Shown: positions 8,267 to 20,450, counted from the first letter of the stretch. The stretch is DNA of 40,991 bases from an uncultured Cellvibrionales bacterium (GCA_913062605.1 CAJXWQ010000017.1:1-40991), one strand, 5' to 3'. Made by a program: numbers and translations. Notes: generated from the sequence alone by a model not told the origin.

Positions 8267-8641
8267 ATGGCAGAGGAAGATTACCAACGGGGTATGGGCG
8301 TTCGCCGCAAAGTGATGGGTGATGAATTTGTGGATCGTGCAATGGATGCCGTCACTGAGTTTACCCAACCAGTGCAGGACTATATCAATGAAAACTGCTG
8401 GGGTTCCGTTTGGGCGAGGGAGACGCTTCCACTAAAAACTCGCAGCATTATCACTATTGCTACTCTGGCTGCATTAAAGGCACCTGCTGAGTTAAAGGGC
8501 CATATTCGTGGCGCCATTCGTAATGGCTGTACCCCGGAAGAAATTCGCGAAATACTGCTGCACACCGGCCCTTATATCGGTGCCCCGGCACTTCAGGAAG
8601 CATTCCGCGCCGCCAAAGAAGTGCTTGAGGAAATAGGCTAG
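8267..8641 (+). CDS. Carboxymuconolactone decarboxylase family protein inside the ccm operon
   Basis: A 124-residue all-helical protein of the CMD/AhpD superfamily, closest in look to 4-carboxymuconolactone decarboxylase (PcaC). Typical segments are FTQPVQDYINENCWG, LPLKTRSIITIATLAAL and ELKGHIRGAIRNGCTPEEI, then the C-terminal LLHTGPYIGAPA. The CxxC redox pair of AhpD peroxidases is absent; there are single cysteines at about 44 and 87. It starts 12 bases after ccmG and ends directly at the ccmH start, so it must be co-transcribed with the cytochrome c genes. No aromatic catabolism genes are nearby, which argues against a true PcaC role. The function is unknown. Confidence 0.88.
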   Translation: MAEEDYQRGMGVRRKVMGDEFVDRAMDAVTEFTQPVQDYINENCWGSVWARETLPLKTRSIITIATLAALKAPAELKGHIRGAIRNGCTPEEIREILLHTGPYIGAPALQEAFRAAKEVLEEIG

Positions 8642-9211
8642 ATGCTCAAGGGCATACTTAGATACATCATTTTCTTGCAGCTATTGGTGATCAGTAGTTC
8701 AGCGTTATCCGTTGTGGAGGTAAAGGAGTTTTCCTCCGAGCAAATGCGGGAAAGGTTCCATGTGTTGGTGACAGAACTACGCTGTCCTAAATGCCAGAAT
8801 CAGAACCTGGCAGATTCAAATTCACCTATTTCAGTAGACTTGCGAGAGGAAATCTTCCGTATGCTGGAAGAGGGCAAAAGCGATCGAGAAATTATCGATT
8901 TTTTGGTAGCTAGGTATGGCGAGTTTGTGATGTATCGGCCTCCCATTAAGAAAACCACCATGATGCTCTGGTTCCTGCCCGGCGTTTTACTGCTGGTCGG
9001 ATTAGCGATTATTTTCAGTGTACGCCGTCGACAAATAATGCGCGCCACTGATGACATTACCGATAACAAGGCTGGGTTAGCTGTGGAAGAGCAGGCTCGG
9101 TTAGCCGACTTATTGGGTGATGAAAAGTATTTGGGTGACGGGAAGCATAGGGGTAATAGCTCTAGAGGTGATAACTCTGATGCTAGCCACACTACTGGTG
9201 AAAGAAAATGA
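8642..9211 (+). CDS. ccmH: Cytochrome c maturation thioredoxin-like protein CcmH (N-terminal half type)
   Basis: A 189-residue protein with a signal peptide (about 1-23) and the CcmH motif RCPKCQNQ, with redox cysteines C48 and C51. Three-helix segments follow, ending VARYGEFVMYRPP, then a transmembrane anchor at about 107-125. CcmH works with CcmG to reduce the haem-binding cysteines of apocytochrome c and belongs to the CcmF ligase complex. The E. coli protein is fused to a TPR domain. Here, as in pseudomonads, the TPR part is the separate ccmI gene. The last 35 residues are polar, Gly/Asn/Ser-rich and poorly conserved. The stop overlaps the ccmI start. Confidence 0.95.
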   Translation: MLKGILRYIIFLQLLVISSSALSVVEVKEFSSEQMRERFHVLVTELRCPKCQNQNLADSNSPISVDLREEIFRMLEEGKSDREIIDFLVARYGEFVMYRPPIKKTTMMLWFLPGVLLLVGLAIIFSVRRRQIMRATDDITDNKAGLAVEEQARLADLLGDEKYLGDGKHRGNSSRGDNSDASHTTGERK

Positions 9212-10398
9212 TGTGGTTAGTGATGGCTTGTATGGTGTTTCTGGCGGCAGGGTTTATCATTTACCCGCTGTTGAAAAAACCTCCCCAACAGATGTCTGCT
9301 ATGCCCGTGAGTACCAATGTGGCGCTGTTCAATGAGCGATTGTCTGAACTGGATAATCAGCTGGCCGACGGTGATCTCGATGACGCCCAATATGGTGATT
9401 TGGTGGCAGAGCAACAGCGCCTTCTGCTCGTTGATGAACCTCAACGCCCTCAGCCAAAAGTGTCAAAAGGTCTTGGCATCTGGTTGTTGCTGACAGGCTT
9501 GTTACTGATGCCGCTATTGGCTTTTAGTCTCTATCAAATGTTGGGGGCCAGTGATGACGTTACCATTACTCAATTATTGGAAAAGCGGGCCAGCCAACCC
9601 CCCAGTACAAATGATTTGCTACTGAAGCAGCAGCTGAAGGATAAAATTTCTCGACGTTTACTCAGCCAGACAGACAATCTTTATTATCTGTTAATTCTTG
9701 CGCGACTGCATATGGAGGATGGTGACTTTCACCAAGCCAGTGTCGCTTACCAGAATGCAGTCCAGATAACCCCTAATGATGCAGAGCGGTTGGCTGAGTA
9801 TGCCCAGGCTGTTTATTTTAGGGACGGTAATAAATTTGAGGGTGAAGCGGGTGCTGTATTGGATAATGCTCTGGCGTTGGACCCTAATAATATGACGGCT
9901 CAGGGTTTGCAGGGTATCCGTTCCTTTGAATTGGGTGATTATCAGCAAGCTATCGTCAGTTGGCAAACAGCTTTGCGTGCTATTCATCCCGATACACCAC
10001 AAGCTCAGGCTCTACAGTCGGGTATTGCTCGTGCACGCAGCCAGCTTGGTGAAGCACTGCCTTCTGTGAAGGTTCAGGTAGCGATTTCTCCTGAGTTGGC
10101 CATATCTCCAGAGATGGTGGTGTACGTGTATGCTCGTGAATGGCAGGGTATGCCTATGCCGCTGGCAGTAGCCAAGCTACAGGCAGCAGACTTACCTGCG
10201 ACAGTGACATTGGATGACTCAATGGCAATGCCCGGTGGTAAATTGCTCTCTTCTGTTGAGACGATCGAGGTTGTTGCCCGCCTCTCTGTTAGTGGATCGG
10301 CGACGCCAGCTGAGGGTGATTTGGAAGGATCCACCGGTGCTTTAAAAATAGCTGACCATGGAGAAATTGTGGCAGTGATCATCGACCACCAATTATAG
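9208..10398 (+). CDS. ccmI: Apocytochrome c chaperone CcmI (TPR protein)
   Basis: A 396-residue membrane protein with one segment at about 3-21, a cytoplasmic loop, and a second segment at about 86-108. The periplasmic part carries TPR-like repeats, for example YYLLILARLHMEDGDFHQASVAY written here only in outline (about 155-180). CcmI binds the C-terminal helix of apocytochromes and hands them to the CcmF/H ligase. The ATG at 9208 overlaps the ccmH stop (ATGA), and a second ATG follows directly. It is the last ccm gene, and smc follows after 131 bases with its own likely promoter. Confidence 0.93.
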   Translation: MMWLVMACMVFLAAGFIIYPLLKKPPQQMSAMPVSTNVALFNERLSELDNQLADGDLDDAQYGDLVAEQQRLLLVDEPQRPQPKVSKGLGIWLLLTGLLLMPLLAFSLYQMLGASDDVTITQLLEKRASQPPSTNDLLLKQQLKDKISRRLLSQTDNLYYLLILARLHMEDGDFHQASVAYQNAVQITPNDAERLAEYAQAVYFRDGNKFEGEAGAVLDNALALDPNNMTAQGLQGIRSFELGDYQQAIVSWQTALRAIHPDTPQAQALQSGIARARSQLGEALPSVKVQVAISPELAISPEMVVYVYAREWQGMPMPLAVAKLQAADLPATVTLDDSMAMPGGKLLSSVETIEVVARLSVSGSATPAEGDLEGSTGALKIADHGEIVAVIIDHQL

Positions 10399-10409
10399 GC
10401 TCCTGTTGC

Positions 10410-10437
10410 TTGTGGCTGCTGCCCAGCCGTGTAAAAT
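10410..10437 (+). promoter_or_regulatory. Possible sigma-70 promoter for smc
   Basis: TTGTGG at 10410-10415 and TAAAAT at 10432-10437 are separated by 16 bases, in the 131-base gap between ccmI and smc. The -10 box is good and the -35 box moderate. Assigned by eye only. Confidence 0.35.
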
Positions 10438-10529
10438 CACCCTTTTATCTTTGCGTAAAAAAGCCCGGCTGATACATTTATGACCGTCATGAAAATTCTG
10501 CTCGGAACGCCAAAACCAAAGAGAAATCA

Positions 10530-13500
10530 ATGCGCCTAAAATGCATTAAACTCGCGGGGTTCAAGTCCTTTGTTGATCCGACCACCGTATCTTTTCCCAG
10601 TAACCTTTGTGCGGTCGTCGGGCCTAATGGTTGCGGGAAATCCAACATTATTGATGCCGTACGATGGGTGATGGGTGAAAGTTCCGCCAAGCACCTGCGT
10701 GGCGAGTCGATGACAGATGTGATTTTCAATGGTTCGGGTGGTCGCAAGCCGGTTGGTCAGGCTTCCATTGAGCTGGTCTTCGACAATTCTGACGGTAGTC
10801 TTGGTGGAGAGTATGCCGGCTGGAGTGAAATCTCCATCAAGCGCAAGGTCACAAGAGATAGCCAGTCCAACTACTACCTCAATGGCAACAAATGTCGTCG
10901 TCGTGATATCACCGATATTTTTCTGGGCACCGGTCTGGGGCCACGTAGTTACGCCATCATTGAACAGGGCATGATCTCAAGTTTGATCGAGGCCAAACCC
11001 GATGAGTTACGTGTTTATATTGAGGAAGCTGCAGGTATCTCTAAATATAAGGAACGTCGCCGAGATACAGAAGGTCGGATGCGCCGGACCAAGGAAAACC
11101 TGGAGCGTCTTACGGATATACGTGAGGAGTTAGGGCGCCAGTTAAACCGTTTGGAACGTCAGTCTCAGGCTGCGGAAAAATATGCTGAACTGAAGAAGGA
11201 AGAGCGGCAGAGTAAAGCGGAACTTCAAGCTTTGCATTGGCGCGGGCTCGAGTCTCAGTCAATAGAGCGCCGAAAGTCCATTAGTGAGCTTGAACTTAAG
11301 GCCGAAGCACTGGTAACCGAGCGCAGCGGTTGCGATACCGCATTGGAGCGGCACCGTGCTGAATCTACGGAGCGAGGCGACACATTTAATGAGGTTCAAG
11401 GGCGTTATTATTCTATTGGTGCTGAAGTGGCTCGTATTGAGCAGGCAATTCAGCACGTACAAGATCGCGCTCAGGAGTTACAGCAGGATCTGACTCAAAC
11501 TGAACGGAATTTTGTGGAGTCTGAAGAGCATTTACGTGTGGATCGTCAGAAGGCTCAGAGTTGGGATGCTGAATTGCAAGAAATCTCACCTGAACTGGAA
11601 AAAGTGGTTGCAGCAGAAGAGTTATCCCAGGCGGCCCTCCAGCAAGCCGAAGAGGTCATGCAGAGTTGGCAGGCATCATGGGATGACTTCAATCACACGG
11701 CATCTGAACCTCGCCAACAAGCTGAAGTTCAACAATCGCGTATTCAACACCTAGAACAGGTTTTACGCCGCCTCGCAGAGCGACTTGAGAATATACAGAG
11801 TGAATGCCAAGGCCTGAGTGATAGCTCGGTACAGGAAGATATTACTCTATTACAAGAGCAATTGGCTGAGGTGGAACTGGCTTCCGATGACAAGAAATCC
11901 CATCTAGACACCATCACCGAACAAATGGACAGTGCCCGACAGCAGGGGAAACTGGCCAGCACAGAGTTGGATGAGTCTAGAACGACCATGCAGACAATGC
12001 TTGGTCGTAAAGCTTCTCTAGATGCCCTGCAACAAGCTGCTTTGAGTGGTGAAGGCGACCAACAGCAATGGCTTGAAAGCAAACAGCTCAATAGTCAGCC
12101 TCGTCTGGCAGAAACCCTGCAGGTGGAAGCCGGTTGGGAGACGGCTGTTGAAACAGTGTTAGGTAGCTATCTCCAGGCTGTCTGCGTGGATAACCTCGGT
12201 GACCTCAGTGGTCAGTTGGATACCTTTGCAAAAGGTGAGCTGGTGCTGGTGGATAAAGCTTTGGAGATGGATGACAGTAGCGCTTCTGGTGAGGTGCTAT
12301 CGAACAAGCTATCAGACAAGGTGAATGGTGAATATGCGGCAGTGATGCTTGGCGGTATTTATGCCGTGGACAACTTGACATCTGCACTGGCAATGAGAGA
12401 AAAGCTAGGTGCCGGTGAGTCTGTAGTAACTCGAGACGGCTTGTGGATGGGGGCTAATTGGCTTCGTGTTGCCCGTGATCAGGATGCCACCGTTGGTGTG
12501 CTAAAACGGCGACAGGAACTTGAAGGATTAGAGGCGGAGCTGATTGACTGTAGGGATCGGGTTGCTGGATTTGAGCAGCAAAAAAATACCAGTGAGAAAC
12601 AACTCCGTGATCTAGAAGCCCAACGTGAAGTTATCAGCGGTGAAGTGGCTGAACAGCAACGTCAATATGCAGAACTTCGCTCCAAACTCAGCGCAAGTCA
12701 GATGCAAGTGGAACAGTTTGCTGCCCGCCGGGAACGTGCTGAACAAGAATTAACAGAGGCGAAACAACAACAGCAGCAGGAACAGGAAAACCTGGCAGAA
12801 GCCCGCCAGTTACTATCCGGTGCCATTGAGGTTATGGAGCAGGATACTCAGCGCCGTGAGGTATTGTTACGGCAGCGGGATGATTATCGTTCTGCACTGG
12901 ACCAAGCTCGACAGAGCGCCCGTCATGATCGTGATCGTAGCCATGAGTTGGCTATGCGAGAGAAGTCAGTGAGTACCCAGTTGCAATCAGTTCGTGAGGG
13001 TATTGGACGGCTAGAGATTCAAGTGGCGAGGTTGCAGGAACGCCGTGAACAATTGCGTGAATCCTTTAATCAAGATGAAGACCCGACCTTTGAACTGAAA
13101 GAACAGTTGGCAGCCCAACTTGAAATCAGGCTGGGTGTTGAAAAAGAACTGGCTGATGCGCGCCGTGCTGTCGAAGCCGTCGAGCATCAAATGCGGGAAG
13201 TTGAACAGCGTCGGAATAAACTTGAGCAGGAGATTCAAGAACAGCGTTCTTTGCTTGAGCAGCAGCGGTTGGTTGCACAAGATTTGACGACTCGTAGTAA
13301 AACGATCGAGGAGCAGATTAGCGAACATCATTTTGATCTGGAACCACTGCTCGAAGCGCTTCCTGAGGATGCAGATTCTGTCCAGTGGGAACAGACGTTG
13401 GAGCGAATTGGTAACCGGATTCAGCGGTTAGGGCCAATTAATTTGGCAGCAATTGATGAGTATAAGGTTGAGTTTGAGCGTAAGGCATATCTGGATGCCC

Positions 13501-14042
13501 AGAACGCTGAACTAGAAGACGCGTTAGAAACACTTGAAAGCGCTATTCGCAAGATTGACCGGGAAACTCGTACCCGCTTTAAGGAAACGTTTGACCGTAT
13601 CAATGTCTCGCTTCAGGAATTGTTCCCTAAACTCTTTGGTGGTGGTCATGCTTACTTGGAATTGACGGGTGAAGACCTTCTGGATACCGGCGTCACTATT
13701 ATGGCAAGGCCGCCTGGAAAGAAAAACACGACGGTTCATCTGCTATCCGGGGGAGAGAAAGCCCTGACAGCAATTGCTTTGGTGTTTTCGATTTTCCACC
13801 TTAACCCCGCACCATTTTGTATGTTGGATGAGGTTGATGCACCGCTGGATGATGCCAACGTGGCCCGCTATGCTCGGATGGTGGAAGAGATGTCAGCTAA
13901 GGTGCAGTTTGTTTATATCTCCCACAACAAAATTGCCATGGAAATGGCCAACCAGCTGATGGGTGTCACGATGCACGAACCGGGTGTGTCACGGTTGGTC
14001 AGTGTGGATGTTAATCAGGCGGTTGAGCTGGCGGAAGCTTAG
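10530..14042 (+). CDS. smc: Chromosome partition/condensation protein Smc
   Basis: A 1170-residue SMC ATPase. The N-terminal head has Walker A GPNGCGKS (31-38). A long coiled coil follows, then a hinge at about 510-660, a second coiled coil, and the C-terminal head with signature LLSGGEKAL (S1073) and Walker B CMLDEVDAP (D1100, E1101). The length is that of bacterial Smc. It forms an ATP-driven ring with ScpA and ScpB that organises and segregates the chromosome; both partners are encoded at 34985-36605 in this window. zipA and ligA follow in the order known from Pseudomonas. The start ATG is preceded by AAAGAGAAATCA. Confidence 0.97.
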   Translation: MRLKCIKLAGFKSFVDPTTVSFPSNLCAVVGPNGCGKSNIIDAVRWVMGESSAKHLRGESMTDVIFNGSGGRKPVGQASIELVFDNSDGSLGGEYAGWSEISIKRKVTRDSQSNYYLNGNKCRRRDITDIFLGTGLGPRSYAIIEQGMISSLIEAKPDELRVYIEEAAGISKYKERRRDTEGRMRRTKENLERLTDIREELGRQLNRLERQSQAAEKYAELKKEERQSKAELQALHWRGLESQSIERRKSISELELKAEALVTERSGCDTALERHRAESTERGDTFNEVQGRYYSIGAEVARIEQAIQHVQDRAQELQQDLTQTERNFVESEEHLRVDRQKAQSWDAELQEISPELEKVVAAEELSQAALQQAEEVMQSWQASWDDFNHTASEPRQQAEVQQSRIQHLEQVLRRLAERLENIQSECQGLSDSSVQEDITLLQEQLAEVELASDDKKSHLDTITEQMDSARQQGKLASTELDESRTTMQTMLGRKASLDALQQAALSGEGDQQQWLESKQLNSQPRLAETLQVEAGWETAVETVLGSYLQAVCVDNLGDLSGQLDTFAKGELVLVDKALEMDDSSASGEVLSNKLSDKVNGEYAAVMLGGIYAVDNLTSALAMREKLGAGESVVTRDGLWMGANWLRVARDQDATVGVLKRRQELEGLEAELIDCRDRVAGFEQQKNTSEKQLRDLEAQREVISGEVAEQQRQYAELRSKLSASQMQVEQFAARRERAEQELTEAKQQQQQEQENLAEARQLLSGAIEVMEQDTQRREVLLRQRDDYRSALDQARQSARHDRDRSHELAMREKSVSTQLQSVREGIGRLEIQVARLQERREQLRESFNQDEDPTFELKEQLAAQLEIRLGVEKELADARRAVEAVEHQMREVEQRRNKLEQEIQEQRSLLEQQRLVAQDLTTRSKTIEEQISEHHFDLEPLLEALPEDADSVQWEQTLERIGNRIQRLGPINLAAIDEYKVEFERKAYLDAQNAELEDALETLESAIRKIDRETRTRFKETFDRINVSLQELFPKLFGGGHAYLELTGEDLLDTGVTIMARPPGKKNTTVHLLSGGEKALTAIALVFSIFHLNPAPFCMLDEVDAPLDDANVARYARMVEEMSAKVQFVYISHNKIAMEMANQLMGVTMHEPGVSRLVSVDVNQAVELAEA

Positions 14043-14055
14043 GTAATGAGATAGC

Positions 14056-14071
14056 CAGCTAATAAAAGCTG
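14056..14071 (+). terminator. Weak hairpin after smc
   Basis: CAGCT and AGCTG pair around AATAAA, 14 bases after the smc stop, followed by CCTATTTCT. The stem is only five pairs with a poor T tract, so it is at most a weak or attenuating terminator before zipA. Confidence 0.2.
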
Positions 14072-14136
14072 CCTATTTCTAGATTCAACTAAATAATATT
14101 GTAACTACGCTTCAACATTTATAGGTTTAAGAAACG

Positions 14137-17054
<2,918 letters not shown>

Positions 17055-17137
17055 GAGTCCCATGTATTTGAATAGAAAATGCGCTGTTCAATCAAATAGA
17101 AATAATGGGCATTGGAATAATGATCTCATTGTATTTT

Positions 17138-17162
17138 CCCGCTTACTTAGGGTTGTAGCGGG
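17138..17162 (+). terminator. Inverted repeat after ligA
   Basis: CCCGCT at 17138-17143 and AGCGGG at 17157-17162 form a perfect six-pair stem with a 13-base loop, between ligA and the MFS gene. The following bases TTCATCT are not a real T run, so it may be a weak terminator or a leader hairpin of the MFS transcript. Confidence 0.3.
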
Positions 17163-17195
17163 TTCATCTAAAGGCGTTGTAGGTTTTCTGAGGTG

Positions 17196-18410
17196 ATGCC
17201 TGGCAAGCCAACGAGTAGCCCTAAGGATAGTTTTCGCTTCTACCTAGAGGGTGTGGGTGCCAGCTCATTGGCTCAAGGGTTGCAGATTGTTTTATTCCCC
17301 TGGCTGCTGGTAGGTGTGTTGGGCGAGTCTGCAGAACGAGTTGGTTACGCCCAGATGGCATTGATGCTGCCACAGTTATTATTCATTCTACTGGGTGGCG
17401 TATTTTCGGATAAGCGTCCCTTAGGCCTGTATTTATTCCGTTTATACATGTTGTATAGCCTTCCCTGCCTCATCTTATTGGTGTCTGTCTGGCAGGGATG
17501 GTTGTCTTATGAATTGATGCTGCTATTTGGTGTTTGTTTTGGCTGCATTACGGCATTTGTACAGCCAGCCAGAGAAACACTCCTATCTCGTGTTGCAGAT
17601 ACCCAGTTGCAACAAGCTGTAGCAAAGGCATCATTTATCCAATTTTCAGCCCAAAGTGTCGGCATTATTCTGGCCGGTTATTTGGATGATGTTGGTTTGT
17701 TGATTCTCATTGCTTTGCAAATCACGTTGTTAGTGACATCGGGTTATTTGCTTCGACGGTGTCTTGATGTTGTGCCGGACGAACCTAAGCAGAGAAATCG
17801 TTCTACATGGAAAGATATGCTTTCCGGATTAGAACTGGTTCGGCAGGATACTCGTTTACTCCAGTTAATGATGGTTGTTGCTGCTACCGGGTTTTTGGGA
17901 TTCGGACTTTATCTGGTTGCCATGCCCATATTGACCCGTGAGGTTTACCATCAGGGTGCAGCATTTTTTGCCTGGATACAGTTTAGCTTTATGTTCGGCG
18001 TTATTCTTTCCAATGTATTTATCATCCGGTTTGTTGGTCGCTTTACCCAGCCTGGGCGAATGCTGCTTATTAGCTTGCTGATTCGTGGAGGGCTTCTTGT
18101 AGGAATTGCTATGCACCCTCCGTCATGGCTATTGTTTCTGTTGGTATTGTTGTGGGGTGCTGCTTCCGGAGTGGCAATGATGCTGGGTCGGTCCATGACA
18201 CATGAGGAGTCCCCTCCAGCATACCGGGCCAGAGTTGTATCTGTGTATCAGCTTGCACTGTTTGGGGCTGCCCCCATTGGTGCCTGGGTCAGCGGTCATA
18301 CCATGGGTGCTATAGGGGTCTTGCCTGCGATTGGTGCGCTGGGTGTGTTGACGATACTGGTAGGGATTGTTGCTATGCTCTTCAGTGACCTGTGGCAGCC
18401 TGTTAAGTAA
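17196..18410 (+). CDS. Major facilitator superfamily transporter
   Basis: A 404-residue membrane protein with about 12 hydrophobic segments. It has the look of the MFS exporter group that includes EntS-like proteins: the motif-A region between helices 2 and 3 reads GGVFSDKRPLG, and FGCITAFVQPARETLLSRV follows helix 4. The substrate cannot be told. GTG 17193 and ATG 17196 are adjacent starts. GAGG at 17190-17193 is too close to both, so the start is uncertain by one or more codons. It stands alone on the plus strand after ligA and converges with the RNA methyltransferase gene. The 53-base gap after it shows no clear terminator. Confidence 0.85.
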   Translation: MPGKPTSSPKDSFRFYLEGVGASSLAQGLQIVLFPWLLVGVLGESAERVGYAQMALMLPQLLFILLGGVFSDKRPLGLYLFRLYMLYSLPCLILLVSVWQGWLSYELMLLFGVCFGCITAFVQPARETLLSRVADTQLQQAVAKASFIQFSAQSVGIILAGYLDDVGLLILIALQITLLVTSGYLLRRCLDVVPDEPKQRNRSTWKDMLSGLELVRQDTRLLQLMMVVAATGFLGFGLYLVAMPILTREVYHQGAAFFAWIQFSFMFGVILSNVFIIRFVGRFTQPGRMLLISLLIRGGLLVGIAMHPPSWLLFLLVLLWGAASGVAMMLGRSMTHEESPPAYRARVVSVYQLALFGAAPIGAWVSGHTMGAIGVLPAIGALGVLTILVGIVAMLFSDLWQPVK

Positions 18411-18463
18411 TAGTCATTCTTAATGATTAATCTATCTTTTAATATTTACTACAGCTAGTCCCG

Positions 18464-19243
18464 TTAGAGCTGATGACGAAATGCCAGTAATGCAGCTGTT
18501 ACCGCCACGTTAAGCGATTCAACCCCATTGCTCATGGGTATGCGAACTTGTGCTGTGCAGAGGTTGTTGACCTTTTTAGAAACGCCTTCTGTTTCATTGC
18601 CCAATACATAGATGATGGGTGTTGCGACCTGAAGCTCACTGAGCGATTGTTTGCTGTGTGAGGACAGGGTGCAGCATGTGACTCCCTGTTTTGTTAGTTG
18701 TGGTAATGCTTGTTCCAGGCTATCACAGTGGATCAGTGTACTTTTAAACAGCGTGCCGGCACTGGCCTTGATGACCAGCGGGGAGATGGCAGCAGTTCCT
18801 TGTTTGGGTAGCAGAATGCCATGGCAGGGGCTGGCGGTGACAGAGCGAATAATCATTCCCAGATTCTGAGGGTTAGTGATCCCATTCAGAGCAATAAGGC
18901 TATAGTTTTCTTCGGGAGGGTTCGCCAGAAAATCGTCCAGTAGTTGGTGATTGGGGCATTCAAGATCGGCTGCGACGCCTTGATCCTGTTTGCCATTACG
19001 AGATATCCGGGAGAGTTCCTGGCGGCTGTGATAAACAACCTCTACTCCGCGGTTTTCAGCTAGGTCGATAATCTGTTTGATAATACCCCCTGGTTTATTC
19101 GAGTCCGCAAGGTGTATGCGGTAGCAGGGGATGTCCATATTCTCTAGCGCTTCGATAACCGGTTTTCGCCCATAGATAGTGAGAAGCCGATCAAAAAAGC
19201 GTTTGCGCTGTAGGTGGTCACTCTTGTCGGTGGCTTGGGGCAT
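18464..19243 (-). CDS. SpoU/TrmH-family RNA 2'-O-methyltransferase
   Basis: A 259-residue SPOUT methyltransferase. The N-terminal substrate-binding part includes YGRKPVIEAL (about 24-33). The three catalytic motifs follow: NPQNLGMIIRS (with the conserved N and R), LGNETEGVS, and IPMSNGVESLNVAVTAAL, which forms the SAM-binding trefoil knot. Enzymes of this family methylate ribose in rRNA (RlmB) or tRNA (TrmH). The length and N-terminal domain resemble RlmB, but the target cannot be fixed by reading. It starts at ATG 19243, 40 bases from and divergent to the DksA-like gene, so the two promoters must overlap the neighbouring leader or coding sequence. Confidence 0.9.
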   Translation of the reverse strand: MPQATDKSDHLQRKRFFDRLLTIYGRKPVIEALENMDIPCYRIHLADSNKPGGIIKQIIDLAENRGVEVVYHSRQELSRISRNGKQDQGVAADLECPNHQLLDDFLANPPEENYSLIALNGITNPQNLGMIIRSVTASPCHGILLPKQGTAAISPLVIKASAGTLFKSTLIHCDSLEQALPQLTKQGVTCCTLSSHSKQSLSELQVATPIIYVLGNETEGVSKKVNNLCTAQVRIPMSNGVESLNVAVTAALLAFRHQL

Positions 19244-19282
19244 GGTCTTAAGTCCGGAGAAAGAACGGGCTATTATACGCCC

Positions 19283-19639
19283 ATGGAAGAATTAACCGAT
19301 AAACAGTTAAGTGGTTTTCGTCAGTCATTGATACAGGTGCGAGAAGAGCTTCATCTGGCGTTAGATATTTCTGAAGAGTCGGGTGAAACAGTTACTTTAG
19401 ATCAATCCAAGGTGGGGCGGCTATCACGGATGGATGCTCTGCAACAGCAACAGATGTCCAATGCCTGTCGGACGGGATACCGCAAGCGATTGCTTGCTGT
19501 TGAGCAGGCTTTGGTTGCACTGGATCAAGGTGATTATGGTTGGTGTGAAAGCTGTGGTGAGTTGATTGATATCAGGCGCTTGGAAGTGCGACCTGAATCA
19601 AGTTTATGTGTAGCTTGTCAGGAGGCAAGTGAAGTATGA
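19283..19639 (+). CDS. TraR/DksA-family zinc-finger protein
   Basis: A 118-residue protein with an N-terminal coiled-coil hairpin whose tip reads VGRLSRMDALQ, followed by a four-cysteine zinc finger: C88-E-S-C91 and C109-V-A-C112. Relatives of DksA bind the RNA polymerase secondary channel and modulate initiation, often with ppGpp. It is shorter than DksA itself (about 150 residues), so it is a paralogue rather than DksA proper. The frame is open to GTG 19214, but that would overlap the opposite-strand gene; ATG 19283 gives the family N-terminus. A TATTAT box at 19271-19276 lies too close to the start for a long leader, so transcription may be near-leaderless or begin elsewhere. Confidence 0.87.
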   Translation: MEELTDKQLSGFRQSLIQVREELHLALDISEESGETVTLDQSKVGRLSRMDALQQQQMSNACRTGYRKRLLAVEQALVALDQGDYGWCESCGELIDIRRLEVRPESSLCVACQEASEV

Positions 19640-19675
19640 ATAGAGGATTATAGGAGTGGGTCTCAGTTTTGTAGT

Positions 19676-19693
19676 ACGTAGTTGTCGCTACGT
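19676..19693. terminator. Inverted repeat between convergent dksA-like gene and pdxJ
   Basis: ACGTAG at 19676-19681 and CTACGT at 19688-19693 form a perfect six-pair stem with a six-base loop, at the meeting point of the two genes and overlapping the pdxJ stop. No good T run follows on either strand, so the terminator call is weak. Confidence 0.3.
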
Positions 19694-20446
19694 TGTCTGT
19701 AACACACGCTTGTATGCTTGAACGGCAGTCCCCAGCCCCATGGCGATGGCATCTACGGTGAGCGCATGGCCAATAGATACCTCGGCTAAACCGGGTATTG
19801 TGGAAAATTTTGCTAGATTGACCAGGTTCAGGTCATGGCCAGCATTAACTCCCAGACCAATATTTAGGGCTAGCTCGGCTGCATCGTAGTGCTGTTGAAA
19901 GATAGTGTTGAGTTCTTCCGGGTTTCCCCAGGCAGCAGCGTAGGGACCGGTGTAGAGTTCAATGCGGTCAGCCCCTACTTGCTTGGCCAGCTCTATTTGA
20001 GTTGGGTCAGGGTCCATAAATAAGCTGACTCTAATATCCAGTGACTTCAGTCGCTCAATCATGGGCAGTAACTGGTCACCCGCCCTAGTGAGGTTAAACC
20101 CATGGTCGGAGGTGAGTTGGTTATCGCTGTCGGGTACCAGTGTGCATTGGTCAGGTAGGGTTTCTTCTGCCAGTTGAACTAACCCCGGGTAACAGCCCTT
20201 GGGTTCAGCGAAAGGGTTTCCCTCAACATTGAATTCAATGTCCTCAAGCGAAGAAACCAGTTGGCTGAGCTGATGTACATCCTTGGGTCGTATGTGCCTC
20301 TGATCCGGCCGGGGGTGCACAGTTATACCGTCAGCCCCATTAGCGAGACACACTTTCGCATGCTCTACCACATCCGGGTAGTTGCCCTCACGAGAATTGC
20401 GAATCAGTGCAATTTTATTGAGGTTGACACTGAGCGAAACGTTCAC
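19688..20446 (-). CDS. pdxJ: Pyridoxine 5'-phosphate synthase PdxJ (GTG start)
   Basis: PdxJ condenses 1-deoxyxylulose 5-phosphate with 3-amino-2-oxopropyl phosphate in vitamin B6 synthesis. The TIM-barrel hallmarks are present: SVNLNKIALIRNSR at the N-terminus, GADGITVHPRPDQRHI with the active-site acid/base loop, EFNVEGNP-like FNVEGNPF, ELYTGPYA, and GLGVNAGHDLN near the end. The open frame extends to 20512 inside the cyclophilin gene. GTG 20446, five bases after that gene's stop, yields 252 residues and the expected N-terminus, so I choose it. No strong ribosome site is visible; translational coupling with the upstream gene is likely. Confidence 0.94.
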   Translation of the reverse strand: MNVSLSVNLNKIALIRNSREGNYPDVVEHAKVCLANGADGITVHPRPDQRHIRPKDVHQLSQLVSSLEDIEFNVEGNPFAEPKGCYPGLVQLAEETLPDQCTLVPDSDNQLTSDHGFNLTRAGDQLLPMIERLKSLDIRVSLFMDPDPTQIELAKQVGADRIELYTGPYAAAWGNPEELNTIFQQHYDAAELALNIGLGVNAGHDLNLVNLAKFSTIPGLAEVSIGHALTVDAIAMGLGTAVQAYKRVLQTT

Positions 20447-20450
20447 GGAT

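Noticed and set aside
19214-19282. GTG start extending the DksA-like protein by 23 residues
   Set aside because: It would overlap the divergent RNA methyltransferase start and adds residues unlike the family. ATG 19283 fits.
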